This document shows, in pieces, positions 12,085 to 23,993 of a DNA stretch of 64,000 nucleotides. The notes under the pieces are model-generated. The model searched no databases, was not told the DNA's origin, and worked only from the letters and a program-made list of their open reading frames with translations. The translations under genes were made by a program, and so were the position numbers. Positions within the stretch are counted from its first letter, which is position 1. Each line of letters starts with the position of its first letter. This DNA comes from Lycium barbarum (taxonomy: Eukaryota > Streptophyta > Magnoliopsida > Solanales > Solanaceae), in NCBI RefSeq assembly GCF_019175385.1, contig NC_083345.1, positions 121,833,657 to 121,897,656 of the forward strand, written 5' to 3'.

Positions 12085-14611
12085 AGGGTGAACATCAAAA
12101 TATTTCTCAGGAATGCTATTTCTCATATTGCTCTGCATCCAATCCGCTTCAGCACTAGAAAATCCAGATGCATTCTGCATTTTCCAACCATAATGGAGTT
12201 AAGAAGTTGGTCCAATACAGAAAATAAGTTGATTGTATACAAATAAGGACCACCGAAGATTGTGGTGCGATGGATAGGATTCCCCTCTCAATGAAATCGA
12301 TACCCAAGAATGAAAAAGATCCTAACAAGAAGTACTTCTCTTTAATAGGCCTTGCAAGACGGGACTCTTAATTAGTGAGGCTCAAAGCGGGTATTGGACA
12401 CAGGATGAAAAAACAAAACAAAAAACACAAATCAGGACGGATTCGGTCTAGATGCAGATCAGGATTTTAACTTGATGAGTTCAATCTTTATGTTTTAACA
12501 TTGAACCCACTGCACTGATAAAATTATGCGTTCCGTAATAATTGGAAGTTTGATAAATTTCTACATATATCTAAATATTGTGTTAAAATTACTAGATTCG
12601 ATTGAACTTATAGCTTGTTAGCTATATGAACCACTACTCAACTCCCACTTAAATTAAACGATAAATTGTTGAACATTTCTTATTAAAACAATATACGTTT
12701 ATACTATTCGCATCCCATGATGATATTCCACTCCCACCAGTGGTAGTGCGAATTTTCATCAAATGGAGTCAAAATATAAAGAAGTATACATATATTTTGT
12801 CAAGAGGTCTCAATATATTATATGTATATGTGTATATATATAAACTTATTTATACAATGTAATTTTTCAGCGGAGAGGTATCAATTGACTCCTCTTAACA
12901 TGGATAATTCCGGTCTGCACTCTCACTATCATAAAATTCTGAATTCGCTTCTGACACAATATCTAAGGAATGTTATTAACTAATGGATTTTACCTGAGGA
13001 TTCGATGAGCTAGATCCAGGAAAAGGAGGCATAACTGGATAATCCCATACATCAGCATGAAGCTGCAACATAACAAAACATGAGTTTTCCCAATGACTGA
13101 ACTCGCAAAGTTTGGACTGAAAGCTGAGGAACAGAACTTGGGAGAATCATTACTTTGGGATTATCCCCCTTCTATGTTTTTTCAGCTGCTAACCAATGAC
13201 TCTTTAGGGATGGTATCGTTAAGATCCTTCCCATGTAATTAGCGCAAAAACTCTATTTACCTTTCGTCTTTCCTTTCAGTTACGAAATTTCCTTTCATTA
13301 GCCAAAAAAAAAAAAAAAGAAGTTAAGGATGAAGCACTCAACGAAGCTTTTTCTATAAGCAAAGACAAGAAATAATTCAGTTCACGGGTTTAACTTTTAT
13401 GTACTATAATAACCATACCAAATAAAAACAAATGTGAAAAAATAAGTTTAATAATAAGAATAATAAAAGTTCTCTATATTTTTACTTGCATATAAATTTA
13501 TGTTAAGGCCAAAATATTTCTAGAGAAATAAGAGGTCCAATATCCACGTATTAACAATATAATTTTTTTGATCAAGTCATTTAAAAAGTAATTAAAGATG
13601 ACAATCACCCATACTATGTGATCTCACGGCCGAACCCATTGCACTTTAAGATTATATGGTTTCAGACTTTATTGAAATTTTGATGAATATTTATGTCTAT
13701 ATCTAAGCTTCATGTTAAAATTTGGGTTCATGCACTTGAACTCATAGCTTGTTGGCTACATCCGCTACTGCTCAGCCCTGAGTTGAACAATATGGTTGTG
13801 TTTGGTATTTCGATTTTCTAATGTTTGCTTGGTCCAAATTTTTGAAAAATATACAAGTTCTACAAGTGGCATACCAAATTGATTGTGTCCTCTCTAATCC
13901 AATGGTAGATCTAGGATTTTCACTTAGGGGGTTCGAAAAAAAAAAACAACAAAACCTAAACATAAAAAATAATATCGTCCCTCGGACGCTGGAAAGAATT
14001 TTGAACATCCTGAACCGCTTGAGCTAATGTTTTGAATTTGTTTAGGGTATTCAAAACTCATATATGTACACAACAAAAAATCTACATATAATTTGCCGAG
14101 GGTGTTCGGGTGCGCACCCTCCCACCCCTAAATCCGCCCCTATTCCCTACACACGAGAACATATGTAAGAAACCCGCTCATTTTTTTAAAAAACATTTTC
14201 CATCGAAAATATTTTAATTTGCATCATAAAAGTATACGTTTATATTGATTAAGTTCGCATCTACACGATAATATTCGTTGCCACTACCATAAAATTTTGG
14301 ATCCACTCCTGGCATAATATTGTCTAATAAACATATGATATTGCCAATTGGATTTTACCTGAGGATACGATGGAGTAGATCCTAGAGGAGACATAACAGG
14401 ATAACCCCATACCTCAGCATGAAGCTGCAACATTACAAAATATGACTTTTTTTCAGTAACCAAAATTCGGTGAAACACTTAATAAACAAAGCTTTTCATA
14501 TAAACAAACAAGAAATAATTCAGGGGTTAACAATTAATAAATCGGTGTCAATTATATGAATATTTTCTACTCAACTAATGTAATCATCCTATCAAATAAA
14601 AAATAAGTTAA

Positions 14612-14655
<44 letters not shown>

Positions 14656-17600
14656 GTAATAATAAAGCAAAAATATTCCTAGAAAAACAACAGGTCCAAA
14701 ATCAACGTGCTGTCATTATAAATTTTTTGGTAAAAATTTAGCCACACCGAATGTTTACACCAAATCAATAAATGTAGAGAAAATGGTCAAATTTATCCTT
14801 CTACTTTCAAATATTGTCTACATAACCTCTATTGTACTACCGGAACAAAATTACCCCTGCCGTTAGCAAAGTAATAAAAAATACCCCTATTTCTAAAGGT
14901 GCTACAACTTGGCTATTAAAATCTCACATGGCTTGACATTTGGTCTACGTACCTAGATTCTTCCGAGATTCCACTAGTGGAATAAACTGGGTATGTTGTA
15001 TGTTGTTGTTGTTGTATGACATGAATGAAATCCATGCTGAATATTGATTGTGTAAAAATTCATTTAAATGCTTGCCATCATTTGGACACCACTGAGACCA
15101 AATTGAGCAGCATCATTATAATTAGAATGATAGGCTATTGGAAAGGCCATGACATGTTTATGTGGATAATAATGGCTCCATTGTGTTGAATCTCTAGCAT
15201 GAGACAATGTTTGCCTGCGCTGCATTCTGTATTTCTGCTTGCAAAAGTAAAATATAGTTATTATGGTATTGATTTGGTATAAAACTTGAGAAAGAAAAAA
15301 AAATTGTTGCAACTTATCATTTTTAATATGCCATAATATTTGTGGAGCTAAAGGCAGATTCAAAATTTGGAAGTTTATGAATTCCCACAACAACCTCAGA
15401 TTAATATGCAATAATAACTAAGTTCACAATCAAATACTTATAAATATTTAATGAATTTTTCTTAATATTTAATATTAAATATTACATATTAATAGCCATG
15501 TAGGCTTAAGGGGGTTCCGAACCCCGATTGGCGAAAAATCACACTGTTTATGCATGGTTAAAATTATTTTTTTTGTATATATAGTATAGTCTAGCAGATG
15601 TTGAACCCCTTTTGGCTTTTTGGTGTGTTTATTTCTTCATATTTTGTACCCCCTTAGTGATAATCTTGACTCTATCACTGTAAATATATATATATATATA
15701 GGATCTGACAAAAGCTATATTGGGTTCCAATAAACTCATAGATTATGCTCAAGATCGCCCATTAGGTATGCCTATAAAAGCTTTTGGTGTGTTAAATATA
15801 CCTTTTAATTTAAGATCACATGATTTAGAAGTCGTAATTATATTCTTAAATTTCGTACTTTATTAAACTAAGAAACATAAAATGAAGCGGAACAGAGTAT
15901 CAAAGACTAGTCTAATTAACCTGGAGATGACTAGCTGCATATTGTCTTGTTAAAGGCGGATCCCAAATTTGAAGTTTATGAATTTCTACAACAACCTCAA
16001 ATTAATATGCAACAATAACTAAGTTCACAATCGTGTATATATACAGGGTTTGACTATTAATTATGCACCTAGATCGTCCGCTCAGTATGACTATAAAAGC
16101 TTTTGGAGTGTTAAATATACTTATAATTTAAGATCACATGATTCAGAAATTGTAATTATATTCTTGAATTTTTTCGTGCTTTATTAAACTAAGAAACATA
16201 AAATGAAACGGAATAGAGTATCAAAGACTAGAATTAATCAGTAAACTAACCTGGAGATGGCTAGCTATATTTTGTCTGGTCAAGCTTTCCACTTTCATGA
16301 ATTTTAGTATTCTTGAAGGAACTGCTTCATCTACACCAAGTTCTTCTATTGCTTCAGCAAACTTGTTGTGCAGTTCTGGTGTCCACTCTACCTGAATCAC
16401 AAGTAGGAATATCAAACGCCTTTTTCTTTATTTCATATCTGGTGTGCGGTGTTCCGTGTTTGCATTAGAGGCCGACTAAATTTAGATTCGCGCCGCATAG
16501 GACTCATTCGGGGGAAGCGCTTCCTATCAAGGACTTTTCAATAACCGAGAAATCTGGTTAAGGGAAGAGAAACCCATTCACTGCACCACATCTTTTGGCG
16601 GTAATACTTTTTTACATAGCTTACGTAGAATTTTTCTTAAACAGTATTAATTAATATTTTAAATATAAACAAATAAAAGTGCAAGCAAAATTTATAAATG
16701 GTAGAAGATGTGTAGTATTTTCAACATTAGACAGTTATATTTGCTATTAAATAAATTTAAAATATTTATTATCACTTTATTCAATGGGAATTACAAATTA
16801 AAGATTATGGTGGAGTGGTATTCCACGGATTTTTAGAAATTCACCTAGTAGTTTGAAGTTTGAAAAATAAACTTCAAACAATTTGTACACTAAGCCTTTG
16901 GTATAGGTGTCTGGGGATAATAATCTACTAAGAACGAATAAAGATAAGCACTTCTCCAAGTCGTTTTTGTTAGGGATCGTTTTAACCCCAACATGAAGTT
17001 CCCGATGTAGCCGATTATTACACACACGTCGAGCTTTTGGTATAGGTTTCACGGGGCTAATAATCTAAAAAAAAAAAAAAAAAAAAGGGTAAACACTTCT
17101 TCATCTCTAACCAAAGGTATGAAATTCAAACCTTGAGTATCGAATCACCTTTGATAAAGAACACTTTATCCAACAAAATATTTTTTCTCATGCGAAACCA
17201 AATTAGTCGCTCACAAAAGTGTATTAATAAGTGCTTTGACTACTGTGCAGGTCTATGGTTCGTTCCATTATCGACTTGAGTGTTTTCTCTCTTTTTATGG
17301 AATCGGGCCAAAAATTTTGCAAAAAACCCATGCCCGGCAGAGTTTCCAATCTCTGACATGAGTACACGTTTGACCACGACACTTGCATAACTCATATATT
17401 TTTTTTTTACCACAATGTTTAAAACATTAGTATATATATACAACTATATAAATTATGTATCTACCTTGTGGTGTATAAACGTTGCTAGCTATAATGATGA
17501 ATTTCTTTTGTGAATTTTCAGTTGTAATTCTTGCTCAAAATCAATCCAAATCTTCGACAAATGACTTCAAATTTTGTAAACACCCTCCTTAAACTTTTTC

Positions 17601-18413
17601 CAACACGCACTCTAAACTTTTCTCAAAAATCAAATTCAATAGTCGAACCAACTTCTTCAAGCTTGTTCAACAGTGATGGATCGATGATCTTTCTAATATG
17701 ATTTTCAACATACAAATCTTACAAAACCAGTACTCTAACCTATGATTTGCGTGTCCTTTGTGTAAAAGAAACAAAAAATAAAGAAGTAAGGGTTGCGAAG
17801 AGATATGTCATGCCTTAAGAGAGGAGGAAGTAAACGGAAAAGTTGGAGGGAGAGTGGAGAGCCTGCTATAATATGAAGAAACTTTAAAAAAATTGGTTCA
17901 ATTGTATAATTTAAAAAAAAAAAAATTAAGGAAATCTTGCTAAAGTTTGTTATAAGGATACTAAACTTATCATCGGGTTGTACTTTCATGAAATTATCTC
18001 TAGATTATTTGTATTTTTACTTATTATTACAACCAAAGAAAGAATATAAAATGAATATAAAAATAAAATAAAATGAACGTAAAGTAATAATTGCATATTG
18101 ATTCGAATTAATTCCATAAGAATGCTCTCATTTTTAATAAGATTCTAGTTAGAAGCATGCAAATACTCCGGCCAAGAACACCACATATTCAGACTTTTGA
18201 AAGTCACTTAACAACTAATACGCTCAAGGGTAGATGGAGTGTTGATGAAGTGTTCATCTGAATCTCGTAGTATTCTTTAAATTGTGTAACTCTAATTATT
18301 TCATCTTATACTATACGTACCTTCTTCATCTTCTGCTTGTTAGATTTATTAGTTCCACTTGAACTAACTTGAAAACGAGATGATGATTTGATAGCAGTAC
18401 TATCATCCTCCAT
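12085..18413 (-). CDS. GARP / Golden2-like (GLK/APRR2-type) MYB-related transcription factor, possibly degenerate
   Basis: Exon 1 is 18413-18321 (31 aa, ATG start, ends Lys-Met-Lys-Lys). Exon 2 is 16391-16251 (47 aa) and is almost the whole GARP B-motif DNA-binding domain: Val-Glu-Trp-Thr-Pro-Glu-Leu-His ... Ala-Val-Pro-Ser-Arg-Ile-Leu ... Asn-Ile-Ala-Ser-His-Leu-Gln. Exon 3 starts at 15234 with Lys-Tyr-Arg-Met-Gln-Arg-Arg, completing the domain. Its frame runs to a TAA at 15064 unless it splices earlier. Further phase-0 exons are likely at 14424-14359 (Leu-His-Ala-Glu-Val-Trp-Gly-Tyr-Pro), 13062-12994 (a duplicate of it) and 12174-12085 (ends Phe-Asp-Val-His-Pro, where GLK proteins enter their C-terminal GCT box). 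The GCT-box exon itself was not found. GLK-class proteins are nuclear regulators of chloroplast development; this role is inferred from the family. The B-motif has Arg-Gln-Asn in place of the usual Arg-His-Asn. The missing last exon and the stop in exon 3 make pseudogenisation possible. Confidence 0.72.
12255..12410 (+). mobile_element. Diverged SINE-like sequence
   Basis: The phrases 'gtggtgcgatggataggattcccctc', 'ccttgcaagacgggactcttaattagtgaggctc' and 'gcgggtattggacacaggatg' follow the order of the tRNA-derived SINE head and tail (…agtcgggctccaatgcggataccg). Highly mutated; lies in an intron of the GARP gene. Moderate confidence only. Confidence 0.4.
13905..14140. mobile_element. Decayed copy of a Solanaceae 'gggttcgaa...' MITE
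   Basis: The sequence 'atctaggattttcacttagggggttcgaaaa' through 'gggtgcgcaccctcccacccctaaatccgcccct' matches in wording the MITE that splits the dUTPase copy at 56591. Similar remnants sit at about 15500-15690 and 18560-18850. Termini cannot be fixed exactly. Confidence 0.5.
14609..14665. repeat. (TA)n/(TAA)n microsatellite
   Basis: An uninterrupted run of TA dinucleotides passes into TAA trinucleotides (one TAG variant) within an intron of the GARP gene. Confidence 0.9.
14960..15026 (+). mobile_element. TS-type SINE tail
   Basis: The phrase 'ctgggtatgttgtatgttgttgttgttgt' is the 3' end of the (TTG)n-tailed SINE family. Only the tail is left. Confidence 0.55.
15350..16285. repeat. Local tandem duplication including the end of GARP exon 2
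   Basis: Two pairs of diverged direct repeats interlock: 15350-15440 with 15952-16040 ('gaagtttatgaattyccacaacaacctca'), and about 15735-15952 with 16045-16285 ('gcttttggwgtgttaaatata', 'actttattaaactaagaaacataaaatgaa'). The second pair includes, at 15921-15953 on the minus strand, a mutated copy of the last ~33 bp of exon 2 plus its splice donor. So a unit of about 0.3-0.6 kb was duplicated through the exon boundary. Confidence 0.75.
16442..16590 (-). mobile_element. tRNA-derived SINE (Solanaceae type)
   Basis: On the minus strand it reads a head with 'gtgcagtgaatgggtttctcttccc', then 'gaagcgcttcccccgaatgagtcctatgcggcgcgaatc' and a tail 'ggcctctaatgcaaacacggaacacc'. This is the same order as the copy at 27405. 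It lies in GARP intron 1. Confidence 0.75.
17053..18320. other. GARP intron 1, remainder
   Basis: AT-rich intronic sequence with a poly(A) run near 17069-17086. No gene, RNA or bounded repeat recognised. Confidence 0.5.
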
Positions 18414-20553
18414 CTCTTCATTAATTCAAGAGAAAATTAAAATAGGAGGTAAACCCTAGTACATGATATCATAGGTTTAGTTCCATTTATCAAGCCTAGA
18501 GGTACGTTAGGAAAGAGAGCATATAAATAATGGATGAAATCCGCTAGCTCCCCCCGCTTAGTGATGGAGTCAGAAATTATATAAGGGGATTAAGAAAAGA
18601 AAAAAAATACTAGATTGGCATGCTTGGATTTTGAATATGTGAGCTAAAGCAGTTTTTGAACACCCTTTTCTACTACATATGAATTTTCTCTGATGATAAG
18701 AGGATTCATCAGTATATATATAACCAAAAAAATTCATATATGCACATTTGTGGGGTATAATTTTTCAACGAAAGATATTCAATAAAACTCCTAAACTTTA
18801 CATAGCTCCGGCCCCACCCCCACCTCTTAAACCTGAAAACTTTTGGAGCTATAAGATTTACATTATCAAACGCGACCTTTAGGTTGATGCATTTGATTAA
18901 TTAATCTCAGCATAAATTCTGCATAAGATAAGTGTCTTTGGTTGGCTGCACAAGAAAAAATATTAATCGTATAACTCTAATACAACTTCTGGTTTACTAT
19001 ATTAAAGAATATCTAAGTTAGTGAGAATTTGTGTATTATTTTATGCAGGATATATTGATTAATGACGTTGAATAAGATGTATATTAGCGATATGAGGATT
19101 AAGCTATTTAAAGACAAAAGATATCCCTTTAAAGTAGTAATTCATGTATAACTATATGTCTCTTAATTATTAATTACCTCGTGAATAATTTCTGCACTAT
19201 AATTTCCGCATAACTAGTATGTGAACAAAAAGTCACGCTCTAATTTCTGATGGAGTCGTGATCGGAATTTGGTGTCTTAACTTGACCAAGTGAACCTTTT
19301 GATTATTCTATTTTATTCTAACTCTGTCATGCTTATGCAACAATTTAATGCTAAGTACAAATTATATGCTCAAAACTTATGATTTGGATGAAAGTTTAAT
19401 TTTATAGTTTCTGAAATACTGGCAAACAAATATGTTTACTATGATATGGTTACCCACCTAATTTTATCTATGAAATCTCTACTAACAGAACTGACGGACT
19501 GCTCTGGATATAATTCCACTGGCTAGTTCTTAATACACCATAGGAATTATATAAATGACTGATATGAAGATAAAAAGGAAAGACTCCACGAAATAATTAG
19601 GCGGAGCTCACCAATAGATGTTGGAGTGAGGGATCTTGTTTTAGATAGTTTGTAATATAAAGAGGTCTTAAATTGAACAGACACATATATTAGTGAAAGG
19701 GCATGACTCTTCTGAAAAGTCATCTCTCAAATTTTATAAATATAAGGACATTCTTGAAGTAACATATAGAAAAAATTATAGGTATAAACATAGCTTTATT
19801 GTATCCTGAAAGGAATTGCTTGTATTTTTCTCAATATGTATACGGACAATATCTCTTTAAGAAAAGTCAATTTTCCACGCCTCAAAGCCATTATCTTTTT
19901 CGATTGTGTTTACCTATTTTTCTAACATCTTGCTCATGAGCAAATCATGTACCAACATTGACATAAGCCAATATAGGTCCCTAGTTAATGGAAAGGCAGT
20001 AAACCTCAACGATACTCAATGAGTCTCAACTATCACCTCGTTAAAGCTGGAACGGGGGCTAAAAAACATGTTATGCATAATAATATTGTGAAAGTCATGT
20101 AAAGCGTAAAAACAAGTTTTGAGATAAAATTCAAATATAGAGGTTCTGCTCAAATCTTTCTTTTTCTTGGGAGTACCATTCAACTCTGACTAATTCTAAT
20201 TATGTCACCATATATGATTAGTATGGCAAATGATCGATCCTACCCCGATCACCTGAATTCAATTATTAACTCCTAAATCATTTGTGGCCCCATCACTTGG
20301 GTCCTAAATCAACGTTAGTATACATTAATAATAACTTGGTTCACAATTGAATATATATATTTTTCAATTTTTTCTCATTTGATTGGTTAAAATATTTTCA
20401 CTAGAAAAATAAGTTTCTTAAAATCAAGAAAATAACTTCCTTGGTTAAAGTAGGAACACAAGTCCTAATTATAAATAACATTTTATGCTAAGAGTCTCCC
20501 CCACCTCCATTACTCCAGCCACTACCAATCTCTCCCCCCACCCCTACCCCTCG
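18414..20553. other. Intergenic region, no gene recognised
   Basis: This includes the GARP 5' flank. There is a remnant of the 'gggttc' MITE family around 18560-18850. The remainder is AT-rich and shows no coding frame with family signals on either strand. Confidence 0.5.
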
Positions 20554-20832
20554 CACTACTAAAAAATCACTATTTTTCCACTGAAATTTACCATTGAAAA
20601 ATGTTCAGTGACTACTCCCACACATATTTTGATTGAATCAAGGAGAAAAGAAAAATAGTAGTGTTTTCACACAAAAAAAAAAAGAAATTTCGTAGCGTTT
20701 CAATGGGAACATGTTTCCCACCATGTGTTTTCCCAATGAGCTAGTTCGGTGAGAACGCGGTTGAAAAATCATGTTTTATAACACAAATTTCCCGCTGAAT
20801 GACAATGGAAAGAATCTTTATTTCTAGTAGTG
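20554..20832. mobile_element. CACTA-type MITE
   Basis: It begins CACTACTAAAAAATCAC and ends CTTTATTTCTAGTAGTG (279 bp), the CACTA...TAGTG termini of the superfamily. It is flanked by a perfect 3-bp target duplication TCG (20551-20553, 20833-20835). No transposase, so non-autonomous. Confidence 0.88.
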
Positions 20833-21599
20833 TCGGACCCCTCCGAATTAAACCCCCACCCATCCCAGCATCCCCAACTCACCTTTACCCCCAAACCCTC
20901 ATTCCTCTCCCCTCCACTTTCATTGTGTTTTGTCTAAATTATATATAAATGCTTTTGAGATGATATTTTCTATTTACTTATCAACCACAGAAAAATAAGT
21001 AAGAAAAGTACTTACTTTTCAAGTAAATATTTTCTGCGGAAAACATTTTCCTTCATACAGAACACAATCTTAGTAAACTTCTTAATACATATACAAGGTT
21101 TGGATAAAAACTAACGACTTCACGTGAATCCATACGTTACATACTGGATTCGTTTCTTCTACCCTACGACTACATGTAATATTTACCACATTGTACAATA
21201 GCCCTAAATGAGAATAAGTGAAGGGAACTTTTCTAAAATATGTACAAAAAAAAAGCAGCAATAAAGTTCTAGTATAATAAACCAAAGCCTCTCATGTTTA
21301 TTATACCATTTGTTTGCCTTTTTGCTCAATAGAAGAAAATGAAGAGATGTTGTATAAAGGTGAACGTATTGTATGACCTATTTTGGTTTAGCTCATTTCC
21401 CTATCCTCCTGTGACCAATTCAGCTCATGATGAACAACGCAGAACTCAGTAATATGGATATTGGGATCTTTCTTTTACATACAAAATATTGAAAGAGCTG
21501 CCAAATAGATATAATTATAAACCATACTCTTATCACTATCTGTTATTTCTTTGGCCTCGGATATCTTATTATCTTGTATTGTTTTTGCTTATTGCTACT

Positions 21600-21738
21600 G
21601 CCTATTTTTCATCTTTCTATGAGTCGAGGGTCTCCTGGAGACAACCTCTCTACCTTCCCAGGGAGGTAAGTTCGACGAATACACTACCCTGCCCAGACCA
21701 CTTGTGATATTGCACTGGGTATGTTGTTGTTGTTGTAG
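21600..21738 (+). mobile_element. TS-family SINE (3' part)
   Basis: It contains 'gagtcgagggtctcctggagacaacctctctaccttcccagggaggtaag', 'cactaccctgcccagaccacttgtgatattgcactgggt' and a (TTG)n tail ending at 21737. This is the characteristic body and tail of the abundant Solanaceae TS SINE. The tRNA-like head is not clear, so the copy is probably 5'-truncated. Confidence 0.8.
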
Positions 21739-23266
21739 GCGGAGCTAGGATTTTGATTCTATGAGTTCTAAATTCTGAAAAAGAAAGTTATTGTGTTTTT
21801 GATAAATTATTTATACATATTTTTAAATATAATTACCGGATCTACGCCAAAACTACTGATTCTGTCAAACCCGTAAGTGAGATGCTAGCTCCGCCCCCGA
21901 GGCTCTATACCGAAAAAATAATTTTCTATGATCAGTCATAATTCGAAAATGAGAAAATATCATGATTTTCTATGTTTTATTTACTGATCGCATAGATTCT
22001 ATTATTTTTGTTTCTGTTATATGTTAAAAGAAGTGGAGTTCAGTTATAATTTCAGTATGAGAAATAACATTATAACTTATGATTTCACGTGTTTTATTTA
22101 CTGATTTAATTTTATAGTATTATTTTTACTATTATTTCATGAAAACAAAATCATATAACTAAGAGAATATTTATTACTGTTCATATAGCTGATTATTTAA
22201 AGAGAGACTTCCGGTCCCAAAGCGAATCTCGAACACAGAGTCAAAATAAAAAATAAAAAAAATGAAACAAACCTCGGAACAAGCCAAGGGTGTAATGACA
22301 ATTGTGCTAGCTGTGGATCTTTGTATTTATTATGTCAAAGCAAAGTGGGGTTCAAATTAACTCCCGTCACTCAGCTCTTCTCTCTATTTTCTTATCCTTT
22401 TTAATTTATATACATTATTAATTTAAAAAAAATTGTATGTAATCAGTATAATATAATCTATTATGACACATTAGTTGTCGTTTTTATCAGGTCGATCGAT
22501 GACTAGTTTTGCAGTAATCACAAAAACACATCTATAATTATTTTTTTATTTCGTTAGTACAACCAAAAAAGGTACAAAGGAAATAAGATCCTCACTCTGT
22601 AGACGCAGAAATAGAAAGAAAAAAAAAACTTGGCAGACGTGTCACAGTCTTGTCATGTCTTTTTCCCAAATATAAAAGAACTTCCAATGTTGAAACTTAA
22701 TCATACCTGAATGTTTGAGAGACAAAATATACTCCAACACGCTCTGTCCTTTGGAACGAAAATAAATTGAAAATTTGGCTATCAATACTGAAAAAAGGGG
22801 TACTTTTGATGGGCGTCCGATTGAAAATTCATCTCGCTGGTAATATAATATTTTCGACGAATTTCCGACCGACTCATACAATGTATATGTGTAGTAAAAA
22901 ACACACTACATAAGTACAAGCAATACGCTTTAAATCCAGAAAATCAAATGAATTACAGGTACGAAAAATCCTGAATCCGACTCAAAGTAGACAAATGTTT
23001 CTTTATTTCATACAATGCACCGGTGACAACTGAGAAATTGATATATATAAGAAAATTAAACTTTATTAATAGTTGGCAATACAATAATTGAATTGGGTAA
23101 GTTTCTTGATAAAAAACTTACCCGTATTCGACTTTGGCATCAAATCATACTAAATGTAATCAACAATCAAATATTAAATAATTACCAAGTTCTCTATTAG
23201 ACTTTTTATGTGACAAATGCAATCAGCAACCAATATTAAATAATTTTTTTAATTTGTTTAGATATA
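21739..23266. other. Intergenic region downstream of the expansin-like gene
   Basis: No gene recognised. A minus-strand open frame at 22881-22642 (79 aa) has no family signature. A short element remnant lies at 21739-21900. Confidence 0.45.
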
Positions 23267-23925
23267 TTAATTCACTTGTATTCCAGAGTCATATGTTTCA
23301 CCACCTTTCCAATTCTCAGGTATGTTGTTGACAGGAACAACCCAAGTCTCATCTCCATCATCAGAACTCAATAGCATTCTTATTTGCAATGGTCCCCTTG
23401 GAGGTGAAGAACTTGTCCAAACTGCTCCACGTGTCCTATCCAGTAACTTGCACACAAAATTTTGTGTCTGCATATTGGAATTAAAAGAATTGTAAGAGTT
23501 TAAATATTGGGTGACTAGATTTAGTTGGAAAAAATGTGTTATGTAGGCGTCATGTAGAAAAATTCAGGGGCTATTGGATTTAACTAATGAGAGTAAATAT
23601 GATTTTAAAGTTCGATGACAAGGGTAAATATGTCAAAAAAGTATAACAAAGGGCAATATAGCTTATTTGTGAGAGTACAAGGGCAAATCTTACCCTTTTC
23701 CGTTAGTATATACACAGAGGATTTTAAGCAGGGCGGAGGTAGGCTTGATTATACGAGTTTGGTATAATTCAATAGTTTTGGCTCGAATTTTATACTATAT
23801 GTAGTAAGAAAATTTACTAAATATGGACAAAAACTAAATTTAAAACCCAATTTTTAGCACTTGAGGTCATTATCTTAGATTCAAAACCCATAAAATTCAA
23901 ATACTAGATCATTCCTGATTCTAAG

Positions 23926-23993
<68 letters not shown>

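Larger units (their letters stand above)
12930..14735. repeat. Tandem duplication of a GARP exon with flanking introns
   Basis: The blocks 12930-13600 and 14285-14735 are diverged copies. Each holds, on the minus strand, an exon beginning Leu-His-Ala-(Glu/Asp)-Val-Trp, the same donor (CAG|gtaaaatcc) and the same upstream intron landmarks ('aaacaagaaataattcag', 'ggtccaa(t)atc(c)acgt'). The exon copies are 66 bp (14359-14424) and 69 bp (12994-13062), so both keep phase 0. A TAA microsatellite and a decayed MITE separate them. Confidence 0.75.

Noticed and set aside
22642..22881. 79-aa minus-strand open frame downstream of the expansin-like gene
   Set aside because: No domain, no splice or promoter context; probably chance.
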